Shown here piece after piece: positions 12,539-24,135 of a stretch of DNA of 64,000 bases; position 1 is the first letter of the stretch; each line of letters opens with the position of its first letter. The DNA lies in assembly GCA_032690845.1 (NCBI GenBank), contig CM064432.1, positions 56,852,071 to 56,916,070 on the forward strand. The letters run 5' to 3'. This DNA is from Eleusine coracana subsp. coracana (taxonomy: Eukaryota > Streptophyta > Magnoliopsida > Poales > Poaceae). The notes beneath the pieces are model-generated. The model was not told the origin of the DNA, did no database searches, and was given only the letters and a program-made list of their open reading frames with translations. Position numbers and translations under genes: made by a program.

Positions 12539-12620
12539 AGTAGGAACCGGATCCTAACTCAGATGCCGAACCAGTGACTCAGACAGAGCCAGAGCTAGAG
12601 CCGCCGCTGCCAACGCCTAT
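12539..12620 (-). pseudogene. GRP gene fragment (copy C)
   Basis: About 80 bp matching the serine-glycine part of the GRP gene (10577-10655), including GTAGGAACC-GATCCT and GAGCCGCCGC words in the same order. No start, no signal peptide and stops in the frame. It is a remnant of a third GRP copy. Confidence 0.75.
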
Positions 12621-13700
12621 ATATATTAATCTTTTCTTGTCCTTAACACTTCTCTTTGAGTAGGGGCAATAGCATACCATATTTCTTTCGTTTTATGTGG
12701 AGCCGGAGCCGACATGTTCGCCTGCTCGGCCGAGTGTTCACCCACTTCAGAGTCTTCACCTTCAGAGAAAAATCCGTGTCCAAAATAGCCTCTCCACGGT
12801 TCCGAAGAATCTTTTGGCATCAATGTGCTTTTGGATTGGAATTGTAATAAATAAGTCAGGCTAACTAAAAGAGAGAAGATGGTCTACAATCATTCTATCT
12901 CAACACTGAAGAATAAGATGTCTATCCTTACTCTTGCATTAAATAAAATAAGAATAAAAATAAAGGGAGAGGAAAAGTTACTCCACCATGTATTTCACGG
13001 GTCAAGCTAAAATGTGGTTACAATCTGTAGAAAATAAGATAGAGAGTAGGAATTGGGATGAGTCTTACTTAGCTTGAAGCATGACTTGCTATTTCAAGGC
13101 TCGATGCTACTCTTGGAAATATTATTGATACATCGACTTTCAAACATCCCGTAGTTGAGCGGTACTGCTACCAATAGTACTAAGATGAAAAAGAATTGCT
13201 GAACATGGATAGAACGAGAGTCTCGAACTCACATGTCTCTCTTTTCGTATTAGTTAGGAAAGAAAGCTGATATAAACAGCTTCATATTTGTGAATTGCCT
13301 CTGACAACTCTTCCTAGGCTGGTCCAAACTATAGGATTCCAATTCACTTAGTTAACTTATTGGACAGACGGGTCAACCACTTCTGAAAGATGGACATACA
13401 TAATATTTGGAGTAATCCGAAAGATGGACAGACTGCTTTCATTGGGAAAGTGCACTTGTGGATTGCCATGGGGGACTTGGATTATAGATTGTGTACCGAG
13501 TGAGGAGTTTTGGGGAGTGTAGTCCGGTAGACATATTCTGCTACGAGATATTGAGTGCTGTACGTGCAAATGCCTTGTCGCTGTCTTAAGCTTGTCGAAC
13601 CGTCACCTTGAAGAGGACTTGTGCATCTAGTTTCAGATCGCCTCAGAAACAAGGTTAACCAAATGTCAGTGCAGATCCAAAATCGACATAGAGCTTGATG
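12621..13700. other. Intergenic, no gene recognised
   Basis: A 65-codon open frame on minus (12626-12823) has no family I recognise and could be a piece of an old element. 13560-13660 matches 28030-28140 (words CGTCACCTTGA, CAGAAACAAGGTTAACCAA). This shows that the duplicated block extends through here. Confidence 0.5.
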
Positions 13701-14869
13701 TCGTCGAAAACTTGTGGTCATGGAGCCTAGATATGCATGAAAGTGGGACGGGCTGCAGCTGTCTGCCCCGCCGCCGCAAGAGCCGCCTGGGTCACACGGG
13801 CTGTTGCGGCAAGCCCGCACAAGGCCGCCAGCAGCTCACGGCAGCTCGCGACGCCCGCCAGCACATGCAAACATAGTTGCCCGCTTCTATTCACTCCGTA
13901 GACTGTAGTTTGCGATGAAATCGGGCGGCGCTTGGCCATGGGAAGATGACGATGATGCATGGGCGCGCTGAGGACGAATGCAAGGGCGGAAGAAAATTCG
14001 GCTGAAGAGCAGCAGCAGCACCGCTGGGCGGCGGAATACTGGTGATGGATTGAGGACGAACATCCATGGCCATGTCCTCGCCTTCGGCTGGGCCCGGTGA
14101 TAAGGCGAGGTGATACCAGCACTGGCGACCGCTCGTCACCCCCAGGGGCTGCAGATTGCTGGGGACTCCTACGGCGCCGCTGGGATATGCGACGACTGGC
14201 CGGTGATCGGAGGCGGCATCGGGGCCGGAAGATCTCTTCCGCGACGGTCATTCGCCATTGTTGAGCTTGCGGGTTCTGGTGGTGCCGGTGGCGGATGCGG
14301 GTTGAGGAAAGGCGCCGCTCAGCTTATGCGGGCTGCTTTGCGGCGTTTGGTGGGCTCGCGGCGCGGGTTGGTCCAGTGGGTTAGCGGACTGGCCCACGCC
14401 ACTTTCATATCTAAGCCTAGGTGAACGTGATGAAGGGTGTTACATGCCAAGACATGCATGGAAAAGCTAAAAAAACATATTGCACGCAAACTTACAAAAT
14501 CTACAACAAACACATAGCTGCACATAACGTGCAGACTTTTCCCTCAGCCAGAACTCAATCACGAATTAAGCGCATGATGTCGCCAGAATCATGTAATAAA
14601 CATGGAGCATTTGTGTGCATGTGAAGCTCGCTGATCTCCTGGCCGAGAACTAGATTTTGAGCTCGCCATGTTCTTGCAACCAAGCAATTACTAATTTGTC
14701 ATCAGATCATTTTTTATGGAAGAATAGGTGCGCCCCTGGTGGAGTCAGGACTATATGGTAGCCGAATCAGGCTCATGCCTATGTAGAACCACACGGAAAT
14801 AAAACAAACTCATGGTAGAGCAACCACATCGCAACAGACTACACAACCTTAAGTAATAAATTTAATAGG
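13701..14869. other. GC-rich stretch, no gene recognised
   Basis: 13727-14420 is GC-rich and open in several frames on both strands (up to 174 codons on minus). None shows a domain, signal peptide or consistent codon pattern. It could be a captured gene fragment, but nothing supports that directly. Confidence 0.4.
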
Positions 14870-15844
14870 TAGTAGAGATATCAAATATTGGTAAATTGCA
14901 TTTTTATATACTTTTGATTAAACATCGTTCGTATTGTGCCACGTCTATTTATGCTAAATTCAAGGACAGAGCTTTAAGTGACCAAGCGATGTATCGCCCA
15001 TGGCCCCTTTGAGATTAGTAAGGTTCTTCATAAAACAACAACAACAACAACTAACACAAACATTCTTCTTTAAGATCCATGATTTAAAATACTTAAGTAT
15101 ATATTAAGTGTGTATAGACTAAAAAATATGAATAACTATAATTAGCATTCTATTTTTATTATATATTTGTATTTTGTTCATAATGTATTGTCATCCTCCA
15201 TTCCGTAGTAAATGTTTTTTTCAATCCATCCTCAGTTGTCATCGAGTATGACAAGGCGGGATCTTCCTATGCTACTGTTTGCAATTTCCTTCCTTCTCTA
15301 TCAAATATATGCTAGCACAATTTAGTAAAAAACAATAGATAGATTTAATATATATTGAGTTAATATAGTGTCATAGTAGTGTATCTCTATCATTTTTGTG
15401 GTGGGGGGATTTATGCCTTAATTGACATAGCGTATGTGCCACAACTTTGAGTAGCAACCTCACTTCTGTATAATCATTAGCACTATTGTCATAAGAGAAA
15501 GTGCATGTTAGCAATATATACTAGAATAAAATTTAATCATATGTATCTTGTTTAATAGATTATCAACCGGCTCGGTGTACATAACTCCAATATTTGTTAT
15601 AAGCTAGAGATTAATTGAGCTACTATAACAAATTTTATTGTAACCAATAGTTGAGGACGTTTGGGTGTATATTAACACACAACGACACATGGTAATCAAT
15701 GTCAACTTAAAGTTGATCTTGATGATGTCGGGTAGCTTCTCTTCTTGAGACAAGATAGCTAAAAATAATTACACAATTTGGAAAGCCCAAATGAGAACAA
15801 TTTATGAAGTAAGACTTTAAATTCAGTACCAGTAAAGATACAAC

Positions 15845-16075
15845 ATGACAACTAGGTTCGATGGCAAAGACACAGATAACACAACTATCATAATCAGTGT
15901 GGCATATGAACAGTGGTTGGCTCAAGACCAACAGATCATCACCTTTCTTCTGACACTCATGTCGAAGGAAGTAGTGGTGAAGACGACTGCAACTGGTGCA
16001 TGGAGCGAGATTGAGGGGATGTTCTCCTCATGCACAAGAGCTCAGGAATACATGTTAAGAGATAAGAGCACTTAG
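15845..16075 (+). pseudogene. Copia gag-like relic (copy B)
   Basis: A 76-codon frame with YEQWLAQDQQ and AWSEIEGMFSSCTRAQ. This is the AxxAW...F pattern of the N-terminal part of UBN2/Copia gag proteins. It has no zinc knuckle and no pol nearby, and it is shared with copy A, so it was already a relic before the block was duplicated. Confidence 0.7.
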
Positions 16076-16467
16076 CAGCAGTGACATTGTCGTCATCTCG
16101 TTGACGATAAATTCATTATGTATAGCGTTATAGACCTTGAGATTTATTTCCATCTAGCTATTGTGCAACGTTGGCTAGATTGGAAGAACTCACCTTGACT
16201 ATCCCCCTAACTTCTTGTCCTATGCACCATGGACATTTTACGCCTCTTGTTCATGTAAACTTTAATTTTACCAATATGACAAATGTTTCATATCTTTTTA
16301 GCTCAAGGTAACTCTTTAATTCACATCATGTGAGCACGATATGTATGGCCAAATGTTAGCCACGTTAGCATCAATTGTGAGCTCATGAATTTATTTTTAG
16401 GATAATGTATAGAATATACTCTTTTTATCATTTTTATTGCGTATGAACTTCCTTTTAATTATAGAGA

Positions 16468-16913
16468 GAATTCCCTCAGTAACATTGAAAAATTGCTTGG
16501 TTTCTTATTTGTGATAAAAAATATTTGATGTTTCTTGTTTGACATCCAAATAGAACTATGATCCCTTTAATGCCACTTTTGTCAATTTATCCCTCTAAAT
16601 AATATTAAATGATATACACAAAGATGAAATTGTCCATGGATAACAAACATGTTGTTTGAGAAAGACTCCAACTGGCATACTAGCAATAAAATATGACAAT
16701 ATTCTTCGAAAAAGCTTAAAAATAGTGACATGCCACCTACTACAGCAATATACAAAAATTAACATATTTGAGTGACAAAAAACAAACAAAAATTGACAAA
16801 ATAAAGTGGCATTGGAGACATCAAAAGTTAAGTTCAATGACAAAGAAGAAACATCAAATATTTTTATAGCAAATAAGGATCCAAATAAATTTTTAGTGGC
16901 ATAGAAGGAATTC
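16468..16913. mobile_element. Non-autonomous element with long inverted repeats (446 bp)
   Basis: The ends begin GAATTCC and are inverted repeats of about 125 bp. Both arms contain ATATTTGATGTTTCTT and AATGCCACTTT in the same order when one is complemented. There is no coding capacity. The long arms suggest a Mutator-like MITE, but no convincing target duplication is visible. Copy A lacks it at the corresponding place, which supports later insertion. Confidence 0.75.
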
Positions 16914-17687
16914 TTTCTTAATTTTACTATTACATGAACTCAAGGATGCGTTAGAGGAAATGTCAACCTCTTCATGAGGCAGTCCAAAAAACATCTACCT
17001 CTTCCTTAGGTTAACTTTTATCCATGGCCTGCCTACACAACGCAAGCAGGCGGCAGCCCAAAAAATATCTAGCTCTTCGTGACTACGGTGTGACAGCGTT
17101 TGGAGCGTCGCCGCCTCGCTAAGTGCTGGCTCCTCCATACGTGCAAGATCATGACATATCAGGGAAAGTCCGAATCATCCTTCAATGAATCATTGCCTAA
17201 TCTTATCCTTGAGTCACCCAAACAAACGTATGTAAACCTTGTCCTCAATCGTATTTGCTAAATCATGGTCAAATATTTCAAGGAATTTTTACCGTACCTC
17301 ACGCCGCCACTGTCTCGCTTCCCTTTTCCATACCATGCCGCCCCCCCCCCCCCCCCCCCCCCCCGGCGTCATACCTTTTTTGTATTTTTGAAACTCCAAA
17401 ACAAGGTCTATAAGGAACTGCATTTTAGATCATCTATCAGACTCACGATCAAGGTACCTAATAAAGGCCAAGGGTGAAAGTGTTTTTATTTTTCTCTTGA
17501 AATGTTTGGCACTACAGTAGTCCATGCCATTGGAAATATCATGAACTCTCGTGTTTGCTACTCCTACTTTCTATGATCATCAATGCTAGATACAAAATAA
17601 ATTCATTCATTTTGAGCCATTCATATTCAAAAGGCATGTAAACAATCATGCACGATGAATTATCAGAGTAAATATTACAACATGGGA

Positions 17688-20600
17688 AACAAATTCTATG
17701 CAGTAGTGCTGCAAACCAAGCGTCGTGCAACACTGCTGTGATATTGGCCACGTGTCTTTCAACCCTCATCTCCATCGCAACTTCCCTTGGCTTCGCCCCC
17801 AGCGGATCGAGCCATTGAGCGCGGCCCAGGCGGTAGCATCAGCTCAATTTTCTTGAGGAACCAGAAAGCCCGCCCCTTCGACGGCAAGATCTAGGCGTCT
17901 CCACCCTCTCCACCATAGACGGAAAGCTCTGTCCCTGATCCAACTGCCATGAAAAACGATCTCCAGCCATCACGTGACCTCTGCCATGCCATCATCTACG
18001 GCAAGCTCCGTCTGCCAATGTTTAGCATTTGGTTGTCCCCTTGCTGCTGCCCGTGGAGTCGGGGGACATGGCTTAGTAGTACAAAGGCTCTTCAGTCTTG
18101 GATATCATCAAAATGAAGAGTCGTATGTAGATTCTTCCATCTGTAATGTCGACAGGAACCACCATATATGCATGTTTCACAGTTACAGTTAAAGCAAGTG
18201 TTTTATTTCGTCCATTTATAGTGTTGATCAATGATAATTTGATTCCCTGAATGAAAATGCCATGCTTTATTTCTTCCGATTAAGGGTGATGTCATTTGGA
18301 GATGGCAGATGGGTTCGACAGCGGCGGCCCTGACATGCGGCACCACAAAACGGAGCTCTTTTATTTCGGCTTGATTCGCTTGTTGGCTCACTCCATACTA
18401 TTACTTGAGCCGAAGCCTAACAAAATGTGGGAGGGGGTTGGGCCTTGAGATGGATGGAAAAGGACACGTGGTGCATATCTGAGCGGTCCTGTAAATGACT
18501 CAGTTTGCAGCACTCCTGCAGAGAATTTAAAAATTCTATGCAGCAGTGCTACAGACCAAGTGTCGTGCAGCACTGCTGTGATGTTGGCCACGTGTCTTTC
18601 AACCCTCATCTCCACCGCAACTTCCCTTGGCTTCGCCCCCAGCGGATCGAGCCATCCAGCGCGGCCCAGGCGGTAGCATCGGCTCAATTTTCTTCACGAA
18701 CCAGAAAGCCCGCCCCTTCGACGGCAAGATCTAGGCGTCTCCATCCTCTCCACCATAGATGGAAAGCTCTGTCCCAGATCCAACTGCCATGAAAAACGAT
18801 CTCCATCACGTGACCTCTTCTATGCCATCATCTACGGCAAGCTCTGTCTGCCGATGTTTAGCATTTGGTTGTCCCCTTGCTACTGCCCGTGGAGTCGGGG
18901 GACATGGCTTAGTAGTACAAAGGCTCTTCAGTCTTGGATATCATCAAATTGAAGAGTCGTATGTAGATTCTTCCATCCGTAATGTCGACAGGAACCACCA
19001 TATAGGCATGTTTCACAGTTAAAGTTAAAGCAAGTGTTTTATTTCGTCCATTTGTAGTGTTGATCGATGATAATTTAATTCCCTGAATGAAAACGTCATG
19101 TTTTATTTCTTCCGATTAAGGGTGATGTCGTTTGGAGATGGCAGATGGGTCCGACAGCGGCGGCCCTGACAGGCGGCACCACAAAACGGAGCTCTTTTAT
19201 TTCGGCTCGATTCGCTCGTTGACTCACTCCATACTATTACTTGAGCCGAAGCCTAACAAAATGTGGGAGGGGGTTGGGCCTTGAGATGGATGGAAAAGGA
19301 CACATGGTGCATATCTGAGCGATCCTGTAAATGACTCAGTTTGCAGCACTCCTGCAGAGAATTTAAAAATTCTATGCAGCAGTGCTACAGACCAAGCGTC
19401 GTGCAGCACTGCTGTGATGTTGGCCACGTGTCTTTCAACCCTCATCTCCACTGCAACTTCCCTTGGCTTCGCCCCCAGCGGATCGAGCCATCCAGTGCGG
19501 CCCAGGCGGTAGCATCGGCTCAATTTTCTTCACGAACCAGAAAGCCCGCCCCTTCGACGGCAAGATCTAGGCGTCTCCATCCTCTCCACCATAGACGGAA
19601 AGCTCTGACCCTGATCCAACTGCCATGAAAAACGATCTCCAGCCATCACGTGACCTCTTCTATGCCATCATCTACGGCAAGCTTTGTCTGCCGATGTTTA
19701 GCATTTGGTTGTCCCCTTGCTGCTGCCCGTGGAGTCGGGGGACATGGCTTAGTAGTACAAAGGCTCTTCAGTCTTGGATATCTTCAAATTGAAGAGTCGT
19801 ATGTAGATTCTTCCATCCGTAATATCGAGAGGAACCACTATATAGGCATGTTTCACAGTTAAAGTTAAAGCAAGTGTTTTATTTCGTCCATTTGTAGTGT
19901 GGATCGATGATAATTTGATTCCCTGAATGAAAACACCATGCTTTATTTCTTTCGATTAAGGGTGATGTCGTTTGGAGATGGCAGATGGGTTCGACAGCGG
20001 CGGCTCTGACAGGCGGCACCACAAAACGGAGCTCTTTTATTTCGGCTCGATTCGCTCGTTGACTCACTCCATACTATTACTTGAGCCGAAGCCTAACAAA
20101 ATGTGGGAGGGGGTTGGGCCTTGAGATGGATGGAAAAGGACACATGGTGCATATCTGAGCGGTCCTGTAAATGACTCAGTTTGCAGCACTCCTGCAGAGA
20201 ATTTAAAAATTCTATGCAGCAGTGCTACAGACCAAGCGTCGTGCAGCACTGCTGTGATGTTGGCCACGTGTCTTTCAACCCTCATCTCCACTGCAACTTC
20301 CCTTGGCTTCGCCCCCAGCGGATCGAGCCATCCAGCGCGGCCCAGGCGGTAGCATCGGCTCAATTTTCTTCACGAACCAGAAAGCCTGCCCCTTCGACGG
20401 CAAGATCTAGGCGTCTCCATCCTCTCCACCATAGACGGAAAGCTCTGACCCTGATCCAACTGCCATGAAAAACGATCTCCAGCCATCACGTGACCTCTTC
20501 TATGCCATCATCTACGGCAAGCTTTGTCTGCCGATGTTTAGCATTTGGTTGTCCCCTTGCTGCTGCCCGTGGAGTCGGGGGACATGGCTTAGTAGTACAA

Positions 20601-23478
20601 AGGCTCTTCAGTCTTGGATATCTTCAAATTGAAGAGTCGTATGTAGATTCTTCCATCCGTAATATCGAGAGGAACCACTATATAGGCATGTTTCACAGTT
20701 AAAGTTAAAGCAAGTGTTTTATTTCGTCCATTTGTAGTGTGGATCGATGATAATTTGATTCCCTGAATGAAAACACCATGCTTTATTTCTTTCGATTAAG
20801 GGTGATGTCGTTTGGAGATGGCAGATGGGTTCGACAGCGGCGGCTCTGACAGGCGGCACCACAAAACGGAGCTCTTTTATTTCGGCTCGATTCGCTCGTT
20901 GACTCACTCCATACTATTACTTGAGCCGAAGCCTAACAAAATGTGGGAGGGGGTTGGGCCTTGAGATGGATGGAAAAGGACACATGGTGCATATCTGAGC
21001 GGTCCTGTAAATGACTCAGTTTGCAGCACTCCTGCAGAGAATTTAAAAATTCTATGCAGCAGTGCTACAGACCAAGCATCGTGCAGCACTGCTGTGATGT
21101 TGGCCACGTGTCTTTCAACCCTCATCTCCACTGCAACTTCCCTTGGCTTCGCCCCCAGCGGATCGAGCCATCCAGCGCGGCCCAGGCGGTAGCATCGGCT
21201 CAATTTTCTTCACGAACCAGAAAGCCCGCCCCTTCGACGGCAAGATCTAGGCGTCTCCATCCTCTCCACCATAGACGGAAATCTCTGACCCTGATCCAAC
21301 TGCCATGAAAAATGATCTCCAGCCATCACGTGACCTCTTCTATGCCATCATCTACGGCAAGCTTTGTCTGCCGATGTTTAGCATTTGGTTGTCCCCTTGC
21401 TGCTGCCCGTGGAGTCGGGGGACATGGCTTAGTAGTACAAAGGCTCTTCAGTCTTGGATATCTTCAAATTGAAGAGTCGTATGTAGATTCTTCCATCCGT
21501 AATGTCGACAGGAACCACCATATAGGCATGTTTCACAGTTAAAGTTAAAGCAAGTGTTTTATTTCGTCCATTTGTAGTGTGGATCGATGATAATTTGATT
21601 CCCTGAATGAAAACACCATGCTTTATTTCTTCCGATTAAGGGTGATGTCGTTTGGAGATGGTAGATGGGTTCGACAGCGGCGGCCCTGACAGGCGGCACC
21701 ACAAAACGGAGCTCTTTTATTTCGGCTCGATTCGCTCGTTGACTCACTCCATACTATTACTTGAGCCGAAGTCTAACAAAATGTGGGAGGGGGTTGGGCC
21801 TTGAATGGATGGAAAAGGACAAGTGGTGCATATCTGAGCGGTCCTGTAAATGACTCAGTTTGCAGCACTCCTGCAGAGAATTTAAAAATTCTATGCAGCA
21901 GTGCTACAGACCAAGCGTCGTGTAGCACTGCTGTGATGTTGGCCACGTGTCTTTCAACCCTCATCTCCACTGCAACTTCCCTTGGCTTCGCCCCCAGCGG
22001 ATCGAGCCATCCAGCGCGGCCCAGGCGGTAGCATCGGCTCAATTTTCTTCACGAACCAGAAAGCCCGCCCCTTCGACGGCAAGATCTAGGCGTCTCCATC
22101 CTCTCCACCATAGACGGAAAGCTCTGTCCCTGATCCAACTGCCATGAAAAACGATCTCCAGCCATCACGTGACCTCTTCTATGCCATCATCTACGGCAAG
22201 CTTTGTCTGCCGATGTTTAGCATTTGGTTGTCCCCTTGCTGCTGCCCGTGGAGTCGAGGGACATGGCTTAGTAGTACAAAGGCTCTTCAGTCTTGGATAT
22301 CTTTAAATTGAAGAGTCGTATGTAGATTCTTCCATCCGTAATGTCGACAGGAACCACCATATAGGCATGTTTCACAGTTAAAGTTAAAGCAAGTGTTTTA
22401 TTTCGTCCATTTGTAGTGTGGATCGATGATAATTTGATTTCCTGAATGAAAACGCCATGCTTTATTTCTTCCGATTAAGGGTGATGTCGTTTGGAGATGG
22501 CAGATGGGTTCGATAGCGGCGGCCCTGGCAGGCGGCACCACAAAACGGAGCTCTTTTATTTCGGCTCGATTCGCTCGTTGACTCACTTCATACTATTACT
22601 TGAGCCGAAGCCTAACAAAATGTGGGAGGGGGTTGGGCCTTGAGATGGATGGAAAAGGACACGTGGTGCATATCTGAGCGGTCCTGTAAATGACTCAGTT
22701 TGCACTCATCTCCACCGCAACTTCCCTTGGCTTCGCCCCCAGCGGATCGAGCCATCGAGCGCGGCCCAGGCGGTAGCATCGGCTCAATTTTCTTCAGGAA
22801 CTAGAAAGCCCGCCCCTTCGATGGCAAGATCTAGGCGTCTCCACCCTCTCCACCATAGACGGAAAGCTTTGTCCCTGATCCAACTGCCATGAAAAACGAT
22901 CTCCAACCATCACATGACCTATGCCATGCCATCATCTATGGCAAGCTCTGTCTGCCGATGTTTAGCATTTGGTTGTCCCCTTGCTGCTGCCCGTGGAGTC
23001 GGGGCCCGGGGGACATGGCTTAGTAGTACAACGGCTCTTCAGTCTTGGATATCATCAAATTGAAGAGTCGTATGTAGATTCTTCCATCTGTAATGTCAAC
23101 AGGAACCACCATATAAGCATGTTTCACAGTTACAGTTAAAGCAAGTATTTTATTTCATCCATTTGTAGTGTTGATCGATGATAATTTGATTCCCTGAATA
23201 AAAACGCCATGCTTTATTTCTTCCGATTAAGGGTGATGTCGTTTGGAGATGGCAGATGAGTTCGACAGCGGCGGCCCTGACAGGCGGCACCACAAAATGG
23301 AACTCTTTTATTTCGGCTCGATTCGCTCGTTGACTCACTCCATACTATTACTTGAGCCAAAGCCTAACAAAACGTGGGAGGGGGTTGGGCCTTGAGATGG
23401 ATGGAAAAGGACACGTGGTGCATATGTGAGCGGTCCTGTAAATGACTCAGGTTGTAGCACTTCTGCAGAGAATTTATA
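17688..23478. repeat. Tandem array of an ~840 bp unit with inverted-repeat ends (7 units)
   Basis: Units start at about 17691, 18531, 19367, 20207, 21047 and 21886 (lengths 840, 836, 840, 840, 839). A seventh runs to 23478 and lacks its first ~73 bp. Units 3 and 4 differ at only a few positions. Each unit begins AAATTCTATGCAG and ends CTGCAGAGAATTTA, which are inverted copies extending about 25 bp, so every internal junction is a palindrome. Outside the array the flanks AACATGGGA (17679-17687) and CACATGGGG (23479-23487) look like a 9-bp target duplication. Copy A has one TACATGGGT at the equivalent place (10134-10142). I infer a non-autonomous DNA element, possibly Mutator-like, that inserted once and was then amplified in place. 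The 62-99 codon frames repeating in each unit are by-products of the repeat. Confidence 0.9.
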
Positions 23479-23658
23479 CACATGGGGTATGCATGTATTA
23501 GCATCTTATTCACCGTTTATCTGCGGGATCTACCGTACAAAAAATGAATGCATGGTGGCACAAACACACACTAGTACACTACACGCCAGCAAATATAAAC
23601 AGCACACGATACAGAGTTACGCATATGTTGGTACGTGAAATGCAAGCTCGCTCACTTG

Positions 23659-24102
23659 CTATGGCCGCGACCAGCGTACGAGCCGGCCCTGGAACCTGCA
23701 TACGAGCCCGCGCCGGTGCCAGATCTTCCGTTCCCCGCTCTGGAGGCAGCATGCGAGCCGGCTTCGGAGCCGGCGTACGACCCTCCGCCACCTGAACCAG
23801 CGTTCGAACCCTAACCCTGAGCCAGAGTAAGAACCAGATCCTGAACCGGATTCCCATTCAGAGTCCGAGCCTAAGCCGCCGCTGCCGATCCCTGAGCCGA
23901 TACCGACGTCGCCGCCCGTGCCAACCCCGATCCCACCGCCCGTACCGACCCCCACACCGCCGCCGAGGCTGACGCCCAGGTCCTTCCGAGCGATGATGCG
24001 ACTCTCAGCCACAAGGACAAACGCGACGCGGCCACCACCGCGACGCAAAGAATGACGGCCTTCGTGTAAGCATCTTTCGTGCTCGGCAATGATGCTTCTC
24101 AA
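23659..24102 (-). pseudogene. GRP pseudogene (copy B)
   Basis: Paralogue of the gene at 10341-10886. The signal-peptide region is recognisable (AYTKAVILCVAV in one frame), but bases around the start codon are lost. A frameshift moves the RVIARKDLGVSLGGG-type region into another frame, and a second shift disrupts the serine/glycine C-terminal half. A 3.3 kb hAT transposon sits between this coding region and its own TATA box at 27561. Expression of a normal product is very unlikely. Confidence 0.85.
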
Positions 24103-24135
24103 GGGCTGTCAGGCCACTGCCGAATCTGATATGTA

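Larger units (their letters stand above)
14870..17678. repeat. GRP block, copy B, part before the tandem array
   Basis: Ordered similarity to copy A: 14880-15400 with 6880-7460, 15480-15690 with 7590-7790, the gag-like relic with 8090-8260, and 17440-17678 with 9890-10135. It is interrupted by a long-TIR element at 16468-16913 and by a run of about 25 C near 17339-17364. Confidence 0.75.

Noticed and set aside
13727..14251. 174-codon GC-rich frame on minus
   Set aside because: No domain, several equally long overlapping frames, arginine/serine/alanine composition typical of random GC-rich DNA.
17339..17364. Long C-runs and G-runs (also near 7111, 28938, 55738, 61688 and 62806) as biological signals
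   Set aside because: Homopolymers of uncertain length, common in plant intergenic DNA and prone to sequencing error; no associated structure.
17974..23338. Repeating open frames of 62, 70, 95 and 99 codons on both strands of each array unit
   Set aside because: They recur only because the unit is repeated, overlap each other on opposite strands, have no domain and vary by frame-neutral and stop changes alike. No evidence of coding.
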